Part shown: positions 17,629 to 25,690 of the stretch, piece by piece
Layout of the letters: every line of letters starts with the position of its first letter
How positions within the stretch are numbered: position 1 is the stretch's first letter
Assembly: GCA_964358485.1 (NCBI GenBank)
Contig: CAYHPY010000002.1
Coordinates: 124,001 to 188,000 of the forward strand
DNA length: 64,000 nucleotides
Source: CAYHPY01 sp964358485
GTDB taxonomy: Bacteria; Elusimicrobiota; Elusimicrobia; UBA1565; UBA9628
Direction of reading: 5' to 3'
Program-made: the position numbers and the translations under genes
Notes under the pieces: model-generated
What the model saw: the letters and a program-made list of their open reading frames with translations, nothing else
The model's database searches: none
Told to the model about the DNA's origin: nothing

Positions 17629-18545
17629 CGCGGCCGGCCGCGATGCCAGTTCAGGGTGTCCAGGACGCTTTGCTCCAGGGAAATTCCCGGCCGCCAGCCG
17701 GCCAGAGCCATGAGCTTGCGGGCGCTTCCCGCCAGGCGGGGGACCTCCACCTTCCGGGCTCGGGACGCGTCCGGGACGACTCGGATGGGGCGCCGCGCGG
17801 CTTTCAACATGAGGTCCAGAATCCGCCGCATCGGGAGGGCGCGCCCGGAGCAGACGTTGTACACTTCTCCGGATCGGCCATGGAGGCCGATGTCGGCCAG
17901 GGCGCGGGCCGCGTCCCGCACATCCAGATAGTCGCGCCGGGCGTCCAGGCGTCCGACGGCGAGCCGCGGGGGTTGAAGTCCGAGCTCGACGCGTGCGATC
18001 TGCTCGGCGAAGGCGCCCGGGGCCAGGTGCGACGGAATTCCGGGACCGAGGACGTTGAAAATGCGGGCTTCTAGGATCTGGAGCCCCCGGTGGTGGTAGG
18101 AGGCTGCGGCCAGCCATTGGGCGAGTTTGATGATCCCGTAGGCCGTCACCGGGCGAAGCGGGGCGTTTTCCCCCACCGGGGCCGAACCCGGGGGCGGTCC
18201 GTATTCGCCCGAGGAGCCCGACACCACGACCCGGATCTTGGAGGGGGCGGGCCCGTCGGCCAGGGCGTCCAGGAGATTGAGGGTCGCGCGGACATGCGCC
18301 TTCCAGAGCCCTTCCCAATCCATGGGCCGGGTGGTCCCGGCAAGATGGAAAACCAGGGACGGCCGGAGTTCCTCGACGGTTCGGGCCGTTCTCGCCGCGT
18401 CGGCCAGATCCAGTTTTCGGCAGGAACCGCCCTTGCGGTCAGTCACGACCAGGCGGCGGCCGAGCCCGCGGCGCCTTAATTCCAGGGCCAGGGCCGTGCC
18501 GAGGAATCCCCGGCCTCCGGTGATGAGTATATCAGAGGAAGGCAA
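17625..18545 (-). CDS. NAD(P)-dependent NDP-sugar epimerase/reductase (RMD-like)
   Basis: 306-aa extended short-chain dehydrogenase. It has the Rossmann glycine motif ITGGRGFLGTALALEL, the catalytic SGSSGEYG serine region and a YxxxK (Tyr-Gly-Ile-Ile-Lys) at about residues 137-141. The closest recognisable family is GDP-6-deoxy-4-keto-mannose reductase (RMD), judging from SGSSGEYG, the AYGIIKLAQW segment and RDYLDVRDAARAL. It probably makes a 6-deoxy sugar nucleotide for this operon. The start is TTG 18545, with TATAAT 11 bases upstream, flanked by an 8-bp inverted repeat. Confidence 0.82.
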   Translation of the reverse strand: MPSSDILITGGRGFLGTALALELRRRGLGRRLVVTDRKGGSCRKLDLADAARTARTVEELRPSLVFHLAGTTRPMDWEGLWKAHVRATLNLLDALADGPAPSKIRVVVSGSSGEYGPPPGSAPVGENAPLRPVTAYGIIKLAQWLAAASYHHRGLQILEARIFNVLGPGIPSHLAPGAFAEQIARVELGLQPPRLAVGRLDARRDYLDVRDAARALADIGLHGRSGEVYNVCSGRALPMRRILDLMLKAARRPIRVVPDASRARKVEVPRLAGSARKLMALAGWRPGISLEQSVLDTLNWHRGRPR

Positions 18546-18569
18546 AGTGATCGGAAATTATATCACTTT
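18544..18569 (-). promoter_or_regulatory. Promoter with flanking 8-bp inverted repeat (possible operator)
   Basis: TATAAT on the minus strand (18562-18557) sits between perfect repeat arms AAAGTGAT (18544-18551) and ATCACTTT (18562-18569). The whole element fills the gap between two genes and looks like an operator over an internal promoter. Confidence 0.4.
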
Positions 18570-19446
18570 ACGGTTTTCGGGCCAGCTTCACGACCAGCGG
18601 AATCTCCAGGGGCTCGGGGATCGTCGGAGTCCAGGCTCGGGGGGTCGAACTATCGAATTTCCGGACCTCCCGTTGGTTTCCCCGAAGGGCGGGGTTTTGC
18701 CCCGGAATGGCTTGAGGGCCCAAGGCGGATTGGGCGACCGCTCCAATGACGTCGGTGTTGAATTTGACCGGCTCGGCCCTTTTTTCGGCCAGAGCCTTGC
18801 GGTTTTCTTCCACGGCCGCGGCCTTCATGGCTTCCGCTCTTTTTAGGTATTCCACGGCGGGCTTGGAGGAGAGGAAATCGATCGGGACCGTTTTTCCGTT
18901 GGCCTCGCGCACCCGGGCGACGGGGACGCGGATGATGTAGACCGGCTCCCGTCCCGTGAAATCGGCCCGAAAGCCGATCTCGCGCGGGTCGGGGGGGATG
19001 CCGCCTTCTCCCGGCAGGAGCTCCGGCTCCGGCATCGGCTTGTTCTCGCTACCTTCGTTTCGGAGGGCGTCGGCGAGCTCCGCGGTCGAGGACTCCAGCC
19101 GGCTGAAGGGCACGCGGATGCCCCAGGACCTCTTCTTGCGGTCCGGGGTGAAGAACCAAATCGTGATGTCCTGCCGGAAGGAGCCCGAAAGCAGGGCGCG
19201 TCCTTCCCGGTTGTCGGCGGTGGCGGATAGGTAGAGGTTCGCGCCGTCGTTGAGCGCCCGGAAGATCAGGCCGGGTTCCTCCTGCCCCAGCGTGTCCGCC
19301 CAGACCGCGCCCGCCTCCCAGGCCTGGGAGGGGTTGTTCGTCCATTCGGCGGAGACCGCGTCGCGCCACCAAAGCAGCGCCCGTGCCGGCGCGGCGCAGG
19401 CCAGGGCCAGCAGGAGGACGGCGGCGCGGCGGCGAAAATTCAACAA
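18568..19446 (-). CDS. Secreted protein with CBM9/DOMON-like fold, function unknown
   Basis: 292-aa exported protein. A signal peptide (AAVLLLALACAAPARA) precedes WTNNPSQAWEAGAVWADT and LIFRALNDGANLYLSATADN, a pattern like carbohydrate-binding module 9 / DOMON beta-sandwiches. A charged region rich in Ala/Glu/Lys (about 205-235) and a low-complexity C-terminus follow. The start is TTG 19446, with an extended -10 (TGC TATAAT) eight bases upstream. It ends 22 bases before the reductase gene and probably leads the exopolysaccharide operon. It could bind polymer at the cell surface; no enzyme motif is seen. Confidence 0.6.
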   Translation of the reverse strand: MLNFRRRAAVLLLALACAAPARALLWWRDAVSAEWTNNPSQAWEAGAVWADTLGQEEPGLIFRALNDGANLYLSATADNREGRALLSGSFRQDITIWFFTPDRKKRSWGIRVPFSRLESSTAELADALRNEGSENKPMPEPELLPGEGGIPPDPREIGFRADFTGREPVYIIRVPVARVREANGKTVPIDFLSSKPAVEYLKRAEAMKAAAVEENRKALAEKRAEPVKFNTDVIGAVAQSALGPQAIPGQNPALRGNQREVRKFDSSTPRAWTPTIPEPLEIPLVVKLARKP

Positions 19447-19482
19447 GATGGTTCATTATAGCAATTGATAAGATTTGCCCCG
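19447..19482. promoter_or_regulatory. Divergent leaderless promoter pair
   Basis: In 36 bases there are two back-to-back -10 elements. TATAAT on the minus strand (19460-19455) lies eight bases before TTG 19446. TAAGAT on the plus strand (19469-19474) lies eight bases before GTG 19483. The second supports GTG 19483 rather than TTG 19465 as the plus-strand start. Confidence 0.45.
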
Positions 19483-21360
19483 GTGCTTCGAGAACGCCGG
19501 GCGATCGTGTTCTGGGCGGCGGCGTTTTTGTCCGCCTTCGGCCTGGTGTTTTGGGTTCCTTTCCTCTACGACGACAAGCTTCGGATCCTGGAGAGCGCGG
19601 CCGTGCAGGGGGCGTGGCCGGGCTGGAAGTTTTGGCTGGGTTTCGTTTATGGGGACGGGGAGTACGAGCCCCTGGTTTTTTCCGTCCATTGGGTTCTCCG
19701 GCGTTTTTCAGACGGGGTCTTCCCGCTCCGGCTGACCAGCCTGCTCCTGCATGCCGCCAACGCGTTTCTGGCGTGGCGCCTTTTGCGCCGCGTCTTGGGA
19801 GACGAGCGCCGGGCGTTCTGGGCGGCGGTCCTGTTTTCCCTGTTCCCCGCGCATGTCGAAACGATCGCGCTGTCCACCTTCAAGAAGCATCTGCTGGTGG
19901 GGTTCTTCGGGCTGGGCCTGCTGAACGTTCAGCTTGAGCGCCGACTCGGGGCCGGAGTTCGGATCGCCGCGGTCCTGGGCCTCCAAGCAGCGGCCCTGCT
20001 GAGCCGGGAGAGCGCGGTGATCCTGCCCTGGCTTTCATTGTGGACCGCGTGGTCCGCCGGAGGGATGGGGGAAATCCGCCGCAACGCGTCCCTGCACGCG
20101 GGTTTGTTCGCGGTGGCCGGGCTCTACGGCTTGGGGCGCGTGATGTATTTGCCGCACGCCGCGGCCGCCTTGGCGGGGGAAAATTGGTTTTGGCATTTGG
20201 CGACCTCCGGGAAGATATTTTTGTGGGACCTGCGGCAGTTGGCGCTTCCGGCCTGGCTGGGGTTGGAGCATTCACTCCGGCCGGTTCAAACGGGCCGGGA
20301 GGCGGCTTTGATCGGAACGGCCTGTTTGGGGACGGCCTTTATAACGAAAAAGATTTTGGGGACGGAACTAACGGCAACGGGAAAAGAAAAAAATAGAGGT
20401 GCAAATTTCGGCTTGGCCTGGACCGCTCTGGCCTTGCTGCCAAGCCTCAACTTGTTTCCGTTCGCCAACTTCAGCCTGGTTTCTGATCGATATCTATATC
20501 TTCCGTCCCTCGGATTCTTTGCCGTTGTCGCCGGCTTGACGCGGGGGCATCGCGCCTTGGTGCTGCCGGCGACAATCTATGTATGCTTGTCCATCACCCA
20601 CATGGCCCGGTTCACCGATCCGTTGGAGCTGTGGGCCCATGCCGCCCGGCAGGCGCCGGACAATCCGCGGGCCCTGGGGGCCTGGGGCGCCGCGCTCCAC
20701 GAGGCGGGGCGGTTGGAGGAGGCGGAGGCGGCCCTGCGGCGGGCGGTGGAATTGGCGCCGAATTACCCCGAGCCGGCCCTGGATTTGGCTTTGGTCCTGG
20801 GGGCGGCCGGAAAATTCAAGGAGGCCGCGGCGGCGGGCGAGGAAGAGGTCCGGAGGCGTCCCTCCTCCCGGGCATTAAATAATTTGGGGGTTATTCTGAT
20901 GCGGGACGGGCAATGGCCCCGGGCGCGGGCGGCCCTGGAATCCGCCGAAGCCGCCGCTCCGGGGGACCCGGAGATTCAGCTAAATCTGGGCTCCTGCTAC
21001 CTCAAAGCGGGCGAGCCGGCGCGAGCCCGCCAACGATTGGAAAACGCGTCCCGGGATTCGCGGACCCGGGCCTCGGCGAATATGGGTCTGGGGGAGCTGG
21101 CCCTGGCCCGCGGGGAGAAAGAAAAGGCGTTGGAGTATTTCGAAGCCGTCCTTGCCGAGGACCCGCGCCGCTGGGAGGCGGTCAAGGCGGCGGCGAGCTT
21201 GGATTTCAAGGCGGGCCGGGCCGGGCGGGCCCGGGACCGGCTGGAACGATTCCGAAGCCTGCTTGAGGCCAATCCTCCGCCGAGGGGGGTCTCGGAGGAA
21301 CTGAACGCGGCCTATCGGAAAATTCTGGAGGAAGCCGAGGCCCTTGCCGCCCGTTATTGA
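19483..21360 (+). CDS. TMTC-like membrane protein with C-terminal TPR repeats
   Basis: About 625 aa from GTG 19483 (TTG 19465 is an alternative). The first about 375 residues form roughly ten membrane helices with an acidic first loop (WVPFLYDDKLRILE) and SLFPAHVETIALSTFKKH, as in GT-C/TMTC-type proteins. Residues about 385-620 are tandem tetratricopeptide repeats (PDNPRALGAWGAALHEAGRLEEAEAALRRA and further units, shown here as fragments). In eukaryotes TMTC proteins O-mannosylate cadherins; in bacteria the role is inferred only. An AT-rich in-frame island (20,310-20,400, with GGGGACGG motifs) lies in a loop between helices. Confidence 0.7.
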   Translation: MLRERRAIVFWAAAFLSAFGLVFWVPFLYDDKLRILESAAVQGAWPGWKFWLGFVYGDGEYEPLVFSVHWVLRRFSDGVFPLRLTSLLLHAANAFLAWRLLRRVLGDERRAFWAAVLFSLFPAHVETIALSTFKKHLLVGFFGLGLLNVQLERRLGAGVRIAAVLGLQAAALLSRESAVILPWLSLWTAWSAGGMGEIRRNASLHAGLFAVAGLYGLGRVMYLPHAAAALAGENWFWHLATSGKIFLWDLRQLALPAWLGLEHSLRPVQTGREAALIGTACLGTAFITKKILGTELTATGKEKNRGANFGLAWTALALLPSLNLFPFANFSLVSDRYLYLPSLGFFAVVAGLTRGHRALVLPATIYVCLSITHMARFTDPLELWAHAARQAPDNPRALGAWGAALHEAGRLEEAEAALRRAVELAPNYPEPALDLALVLGAAGKFKEAAAAGEEEVRRRPSSRALNNLGVILMRDGQWPRARAALESAEAAAPGDPEIQLNLGSCYLKAGEPARARQRLENASRDSRTRASANMGLGELALARGEKEKALEYFEAVLAEDPRRWEAVKAAASLDFKAGRAGRARDRLERFRSLLEANPPPRGVSEELNAAYRKILEEAEALAARY

Positions 21361-22673
21361 GCGGCGGCCAGCAGGAGGTCCGGCGCCCGGAAGGTCCGGG
21401 TCGGGGACTCGGCGGCGTTGCCGGCGGCGTCGCGCGCTTCGGCCTTGAAGCCGTAGAGCTTCCCGCCCTCAGCCCGAAATTCCGCGGCGGGTCCCGAAGT
21501 TTCGGGGGAGATCGGGCGCCACGGCGTCCAGCCCTGCCCGGCCAGCTCCCGATAAAGGAACCGATAGCCGGTCCGATCCACCCCGCTGATCTCATCCTCG
21601 GCGCAAGCCGAGAGGAAGACTTTGCCTCCCGGGGCGGCTTCCGGTTCGGCCAGGGTCACCCGGGGCGGCGCCTGATCCACCCGCTTGTAGAAATAAAGAA
21701 AAAGCGCCGCCACGCGCCGGACCGCCAGGGGGACCAGGACGTCGCCCTCGGCGTCGAGTTCCGCCTGCGTGAAGCCTCCGGCCCGGCGGGATCCCCGGTC
21801 CATGGAGCCGTCCATGCCCCGGGAGCCGGGACCGGACCCGGTGTCAAAGCGCGTCGTGATCTTGGCGGTCTCGAGAAAGAGCTCGTAAACGGAATCGAAC
21901 CGTTCCACCGGCTCGTTGGGAATCCCGTTCCACCGCCCGAAATAATCCTTGATGTAATGCTCGTAGGCCTCGGTCCCGGGCAGGACATGGGGCCAAAGCA
22001 GGGCGTGGGCGGGCACGGTGATGTCCTCGACCAGGTGCGCGACGTGGCCCAGGTACCAGTAGGCCTTGCCTTTGTCCCCGGCGCGGTAAAGCGCCTCGGA
22101 GCCGAGACCTTTGGCCCCGCGGAGCTTGCCGGAGTTTTCGCTCCAGTTCTTGTCGTAGGCGCCGTCCAGCCCGAAGCCTCCTGTGAAGAACTTCTGGGAG
22201 CGGTTGACCCCGGAGTCGTAGCCGGCCATGCCGGCGTGGGCGCCCCCGTCCCAGTTCCAGAAATGGCGGAGCTCGGGGGCGACTTCGTTGAAGGGATTCT
22301 TGTAGGCTTTGTCTTCCTCAAAGGCCCCGGCCACCACGGTGTCGTGGTCATCGCTGGCCGGCTTGTCCCCGGCCGCCGCGCCGATGTATTTGGCCAGTTC
22401 CCCGCCCTCGAACTGGGACGAGTATTGGGCGTAGGCCTTGAGGGTGAGGTACATGTGGATTGCGGGATTATGCTGGACATCAATGGGGTCATCTTCCGTC
22501 TGAGTTGGGGCCCCATTGATGTCAGCACTCGTTCCGTTGTTAAATTCGTTCTTTGAAAAATCTTTTCCAATCTCCATCCAGTCATTCCCAAAATACTTCT
22601 CCTGGATGGAGAGTTGAGCCATACCTGCCGTCGGAAAAACGAGCAGGCCAGCCCAAAGGGCTAAAAGTTTCAT
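21354..22673 (-). CDS. Secreted phospholipase C / P1-nuclease-like zinc enzyme
   Basis: 439-aa exported protein from ATG 22673. A signal peptide (LLALWAGLLVFPTAGMA) is followed by an alpha-helical zinc-enzyme domain. Candidate metal ligands are spaced as in phospholipase C / S1-P1 nucleases: His in HNPAIHMYL, His in LRHFWNWD, and the hallmark GHVAHLVEDITVPAHALLWP (H-x2-H-x3-ED-x4-H). The C-terminal about 110 residues form an Ig/fibronectin-like domain (APPRVTLAEPEAAPGGKVFL). It likely hydrolyses phosphodiesters or phospholipids outside the inner membrane. It overlaps the convergent upstream gene by seven bases. An inverted repeat lies in its N-terminal coding region. Confidence 0.75.
   Translation of the reverse strand: MKLLALWAGLLVFPTAGMAQLSIQEKYFGNDWMEIGKDFSKNEFNNGTSADINGAPTQTEDDPIDVQHNPAIHMYLTLKAYAQYSSQFEGGELAKYIGAAAGDKPASDDHDTVVAGAFEEDKAYKNPFNEVAPELRHFWNWDGGAHAGMAGYDSGVNRSQKFFTGGFGLDGAYDKNWSENSGKLRGAKGLGSEALYRAGDKGKAYWYLGHVAHLVEDITVPAHALLWPHVLPGTEAYEHYIKDYFGRWNGIPNEPVERFDSVYELFLETAKITTRFDTGSGPGSRGMDGSMDRGSRRAGGFTQAELDAEGDVLVPLAVRRVAALFLYFYKRVDQAPPRVTLAEPEAAPGGKVFLSACAEDEISGVDRTGYRFLYRELAGQGWTPWRPISPETSGPAAEFRAEGGKLYGFKAEARDAAGNAAESPTRTFRAPDLLLAAAQ
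22476..22523. repeat. 13-bp inverted repeat inside the phospholipase-like gene
   Basis: Arms 22476-22488 and 22511-22523 are exact reverse complements with a 22-base loop. Pairing extends by four more bases after a one-base bulge. The element lies in an AT-rich in-frame island. Confidence 0.75.
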
Positions 22674-22679
22674 GAACCC

Positions 22680-22709
22680 TTTATAACCTTTCCCCCCGGG
22701 GGAGGTCAA
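22680..22709 (-). promoter_or_regulatory. Strong leaderless promoter for the phospholipase-like gene
   Basis: TTGACC (22709-22704), an 18-base spacer, then TATAAA (22685-22680) lie six bases before ATG 22673. Both hexamers are near consensus, so transcription should start at or within a base or two of the ATG. Confidence 0.55.
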
Positions 22710-23296
22710 TGCCGGAGATCGGCGGCGAGCGCGGTCAGGATTTCGGGGTGAAGCGCGGCGGCGTGCCCGTAGGCGGCGTGGGTGATCTCCAGGGCCGCGG
22801 AGCCGGACTTCATGAGCTTTCCGGGGTCCCCGGGAAGGGAAAACCCGAGATAATACACCGCCGAGGCCCGGCCGACGCGCTCGAAGCGCGGATCGATGGG
22901 GCGCTTGTCGCGGGCGCGGATTCGGGTCCGGCCGAGCTTCAGGGAAATGCGTTTTTCGATCCCGCCGAGCTTGGACAGGGCGCGCTCCCGTTGGGCGGCG
23001 TCGGAAATCTCGATGAACATGGTCGCCGACAGCTCCCGGGGTCCGGGAAGAAGTTCCTCGTAGGTTTCGATTTCCTCGCGGACCTTGGCCGGGTCGGTGA
23101 TGCGTTCGATGCGGAGCATTTCCTGGATCTGATAGAGGACGGTCCGGCGGTTCTCGAAGGTGAAGGAGACCCAGGGGCCGACCTCGATCCGGCGGAGGTC
23201 GCGGATGGCCATGATCTCCTTGCGGACGGCCACCCTCCGCTTTTCGAACTGGTCGATGCTCAGGAGCTCGGAGGGGTCAATCCGGGTCGCAGCCAT
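22706..23296 (-). CDS. DUF3501 family protein
   Basis: 196-aa cytosolic protein matching the DUF3501 family: [16 protein letters not shown], then IEVGPWVSFTFENRRTVLYQIQEMLRIE (given here in pieces), ETYEELLPGPRELSATMFIEI, and YYLGFSLPGDP. The biochemical function is unknown. The family is regularly encoded beside rubrerythrin and a CCG-type Fe-S oxidoreductase, exactly as here, which points to peroxide or redox stress. It overlaps the Fe-S oxidoreductase gene by 20 bases and is last in the Fur/PerR-led operon. Confidence 0.85.
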   Translation of the reverse strand: MAATRIDPSELLSIDQFEKRRVAVRKEIMAIRDLRRIEVGPWVSFTFENRRTVLYQIQEMLRIERITDPAKVREEIETYEELLPGPRELSATMFIEISDAAQRERALSKLGGIEKRISLKLGRTRIRARDKRPIDPRFERVGRASAVYYLGFSLPGDPGKLMKSGSAALEITHAAYGHAAALHPEILTALAADLRH

Positions 23297-24677
23297 AGGC
23301 CTCCGCCACGTATTCGATCGGGTGCTTGGGAACCACCCCGGCCCCTTGTTGGATCTGCAAGCCGGCCAAGGGGCAGTCGGTGGCGGTCCGCGCCTCCGGC
23401 TGCCTGGGGATCTCGTCGAAAAGTTTTTTGCCGGCCTTGAAGGAAAGGTCGTAGTACTTTTTCCTCATGGCCCAGGTCCCGTCGTGGGCCGAACAGCGGT
23501 CGATCATCCGGACCTTGCCTCCGGTGGCCAGTTCCAGCAATTCCCGGCTTTTGAAGCCCATGTTCTGGGCCTTGAGATGGCAGGGCAGGTGGTAGGTCAT
23601 GGGCCGGTCGTCATGGGTGAAATCCTCGGACAGGCGGCCCTCTTTCTTGAGCTTCATGAGAAATTCGCTGATGTCGAAGGTCATGGCCGCGACCCGGCGG
23701 GCGTCGTTGTTGTTGAGGAGGTACGGATATTCGTCCTTGAGCATGAACGAGCAGGTCGGCCCCAAGGCGATGATCGGGACGCCGGAAAGGGCGAAAGGAA
23801 GAAGGCGCGCGACGTTGCGAGCGGCGGCGGCTTGGGCTTGGGACATGTCCCCGGCGTCCATGTGGGGCATGCCGCAGCAGATTTGCTCGGGACAGACCAC
23901 CTCGAAGCCGTTTTTCTCCAGGACTTTCACCGCCGCCTTCCCGATTTGGGGTTCGTTGTAGTTGACGCTGCAGGTGTAGAAGAGGGCCACCCGGCCCGCG
24001 CTCCGGGCCTTGGGTCCCCGCCAGTCCCACCAGCGGCGGAAGGTCTCCAAGTGGAAGAGGGGGAGGTTGCGCCGCCGGTCCACGCCGAGGACCGCCTCCA
24101 GGAGCGCGCGGAAGGGGGGGAGGCGGTTGGTCCAGTTGACCAGGGGAGCGGCCAGCGAGTTGATCGCGCCGACCAGGTCCACGCGGGCCGAGATGAGCTC
24201 GAAGAGGGTCGGGCCCTCGCGTTTGCGCCGCTGGGCCACGGCGCGGGACATCAGGCGCGGAAAATCCAGCATGAAGCGGTGGGGCGGGTGGTAAGGGCAG
24301 AGGTTGAAGCAAAGCTTGCACTGGTAGCACTCCCCGACCACGCGGTCCCGGTCGGCCGGGGTCAGGCCCTCGATCGGGTTTTTGGCGGTGAGCAGGGAAG
24401 GGTCGGCTTCGGCCGCGTGCTCGCCTTCGGGTTTGGGGGCTAATAAAACGGAAGTTTCGGCAACGGAAGAGATTGCCGCCGCGGGGGATTTCCCCGCGGC
24501 GGCATTGATATCGTCTATCTCATCGATCCGTTTAAACAGCGTCTCGAAGGACGGGCACACGTTCCAGCAGAGCCGGCACCCGTGGCAGATGTCGAACACG
24601 CGGTCCAGTTCCGCGGAGAGGCCGGCCTCATTCCAGTAGGCCGGCTCCGACGGACGGAGAACCGAGCGTTCCTCCAT
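23277..24677 (-). CDS. CCG-domain Fe-S oxidoreductase (GlpC/HdrD-like)
   Basis: 466-aa protein. It has two 4Fe-4S ferredoxin motifs ([12 protein letters not shown] near residue 30 and [12 protein letters not shown] near 115) and two CCG-type cysteine-rich domains ([10 protein letters not shown]...[14 protein letters not shown] and CHLKAQ...[10 protein letters not shown]). These resemble the heterodisulfide-reductase/GlpC/LutA electron-transfer subunits. It probably passes electrons to the neighbouring rubrerythrin system. Start ATG 24677 overlaps the rubrerythrin stop (TGATG). Between the two ferredoxin motifs is an extra segment containing a perfect 13-bp hairpin and two AACGGAA motifs, apparently an in-frame insertion. 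Confidence 0.85.
   Translation of the reverse strand: MEERSVLRPSEPAYWNEAGLSAELDRVFDICHGCRLCWNVCPSFETLFKRIDEIDDINAAAGKSPAAAISSVAETSVLLAPKPEGEHAAEADPSLLTAKNPIEGLTPADRDRVVGECYQCKLCFNLCPYHPPHRFMLDFPRLMSRAVAQRRKREGPTLFELISARVDLVGAINSLAAPLVNWTNRLPPFRALLEAVLGVDRRRNLPLFHLETFRRWWDWRGPKARSAGRVALFYTCSVNYNEPQIGKAAVKVLEKNGFEVVCPEQICCGMPHMDAGDMSQAQAAAARNVARLLPFALSGVPIIALGPTCSFMLKDEYPYLLNNNDARRVAAMTFDISEFLMKLKKEGRLSEDFTHDDRPMTYHLPCHLKAQNMGFKSRELLELATGGKVRMIDRCSAHDGTWAMRKKYYDLSFKAGKKLFDEIPRQPEARTATDCPLAGLQIQQGAGVVPKHPIEYVAEAYGCDPD
24474..24504. repeat. Perfect 13-bp inverted repeat within the Fe-S oxidoreductase gene
   Basis: Arms 24474-24486 and 24492-24504 are exact reverse complements with a 5-base loop. 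They encode the Ala-rich [12 protein letters not shown] segment. AACGGAA motifs lie next to it at 24447 and 24462. Confidence 0.85.
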
Positions 24678-25105
24678 CAGCCCTGCTTGAGCCCGTCGAG
24701 CAGCTTGGCGAAGCGCCCGGCGTGGGATTTCTCGGCCCGCGCCAGCGTCTCGAACCAATCCGCGATCTCGGGGAAGCCTTCCTCGCGGGCCTTCTTGGCC
24801 ATGCCCGGGTACATCTCGGTGTACTCGTAAGTCTCGCCCGCGACGGCGGCGGCGAGATTCTGGGAAGTTTGCCCCATCGGCAGGCCCGTGGCGGGGTCCC
24901 CGACGCTCCTGAGCCAGTCCATGTGCCCGTGGGCGTGGCCCGTTTCGCCCTCGGCGGTGTCCCGGAAGTTGCCGGCGATCTCGGGGTAGCCCTCGACGTC
25001 GGCGATCTTTGCGAAGTACAGATAGCGCCGGTTGGCGCCGGATTCTCCCGAGAAGGCCGCCTTGAGGTTGGCCTCCGTCTGGGTTCCTTTCAGCGACTTT
25101 GACAT
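24677..25105 (-). CDS. rbr: Rubrerythrin
   Basis: 142-aa ferritin-like diiron protein. Helix motifs [37 protein letters not shown] (E-x2-H), [13 protein letters not shown] and [11 protein letters not shown] supply the carboxylate and His ligands of the diiron site. The C-terminal rubredoxin domain of classical rubrerythrins is absent, so an external electron donor is needed, plausibly the Fe-S oxidoreductase encoded next. It reduces peroxide in the cytosol. ATG 25105 has a strong Shine-Dalgarno (GGAGG), one of the few here. It lies 11 bases downstream of the Fur-family regulator. Confidence 0.93.
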   Translation of the reverse strand: MSKSLKGTQTEANLKAAFSGESGANRRYLYFAKIADVEGYPEIAGNFRDTAEGETGHAHGHMDWLRSVGDPATGLPMGQTSQNLAAAVAGETYEYTEMYPGMAKKAREEGFPEIADWFETLARAEKSHAGRFAKLLDGLKQG

Positions 25106-25116
25106 GTTGAATCCTC

Positions 25117-25608
25117 CTATGAGTTTGCGCGCCGCCCCGTGTCGGGCGCGGAACGCAACAAAGCGTCCTTGGGGGCGCGCTTGCGGCAGGCGGCGCAGAG
25201 GCCCCGGAAATGGACGGAATGGTCGAGCGGTTCGAACCCCCCGGCCGAGGCCGGGAGCTTGAGCGCGTCCAGGCGGGGGTCGAAGAGGTCCTCGATGCGC
25301 CCGCACGCCGTGCAGATCGCGTGGTGATGGGTCCCCGTCAGGGCGTCGAAGCGGGTTTGGGAGTGGGGGGTATCGACGGCCCTGGCCAGGCCCAGATGCT
25401 CCAGGGTATGGAGGGTCTTGTAAACGGTGGCCAGGGACAGCCCGTGTTGGCGGGGTTTGAGCTTGAGGTAGATGTCCTCGGCGCTGGGGTGCTCCCGGGA
25501 GCTCCGAAGAAATTCGTAGATGGCCCGCCTTTGCTGGGTGAGGGGCAGGCCGCGCTCTTTGAAGCGGGCGGCCAGGGTCGCGTCGGAAGCCGGAAGGGGA
25601 TGATTCAT
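25117..25608 (-). CDS. Fur-family metalloregulator (PerR-like)
   Basis: 163-aa Fur/PerR-type repressor. The winged-helix DNA-binding domain is at residues about 15-90 (LTQQRRAIYEFLRSSREHPSAEDIY, LSLATVYKTLHTLEHLGL). The dimerisation domain has the HHHAICTACGRIEDL metal site and two CxxC pairs (CTAC, CAAC) for structural zinc. Co-transcription with rubrerythrin and a matching operator over its own promoter favour a PerR-like peroxide sensor over an iron-responsive Fur. Start ATG 25608. Confidence 0.88.
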   Translation of the reverse strand: MNHPLPASDATLAARFKERGLPLTQQRRAIYEFLRSSREHPSAEDIYLKLKPRQHGLSLATVYKTLHTLEHLGLARAVDTPHSQTRFDALTGTHHHAICTACGRIEDLFDPRLDALKLPASAGGFEPLDHSVHFRGLCAACRKRAPKDALLRSAPDTGRRANS

Positions 25609-25611
25609 TGG

Positions 25612-25626
25612 TGATAAAGTTTATCA
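25612..25626. promoter_or_regulatory. PerR/Fur-box palindrome
   Basis: A perfect 15-base palindrome, TGATAAA-G-TTTATCA, with the 7-1-7 layout of PerR/Fur boxes. It covers the -10 region of the regulator's promoter and lies four bases before its ATG, implying autorepression. Confidence 0.7.
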
Positions 25627-25646
25627 TATAATAAAAATTATTTCAA
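25618..25646 (-). promoter_or_regulatory. Leaderless promoter of the PerR-rubrerythrin operon
   Basis: TTGAAA (25646-25641), a 17-base spacer, then TAAACT (25623-25618) lie nine bases before ATG 25608. The -10 is inside the palindromic operator. Confidence 0.55.
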
Positions 25647-25654
25647 GGGCCCCG

Positions 25655-25683
25655 TTGACGCCACTGCCCGCATTAGCTAACTT
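25655..25683 (+). promoter_or_regulatory. Leaderless promoter of the lytic transglycosylase gene
   Basis: TTGACG (25655-25660), a 17-base spacer, then TAACTT (25678-25683) lie seven bases before ATG 25691. Confidence 0.5.
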
Positions 25684-25690
25684 TCCCCTT

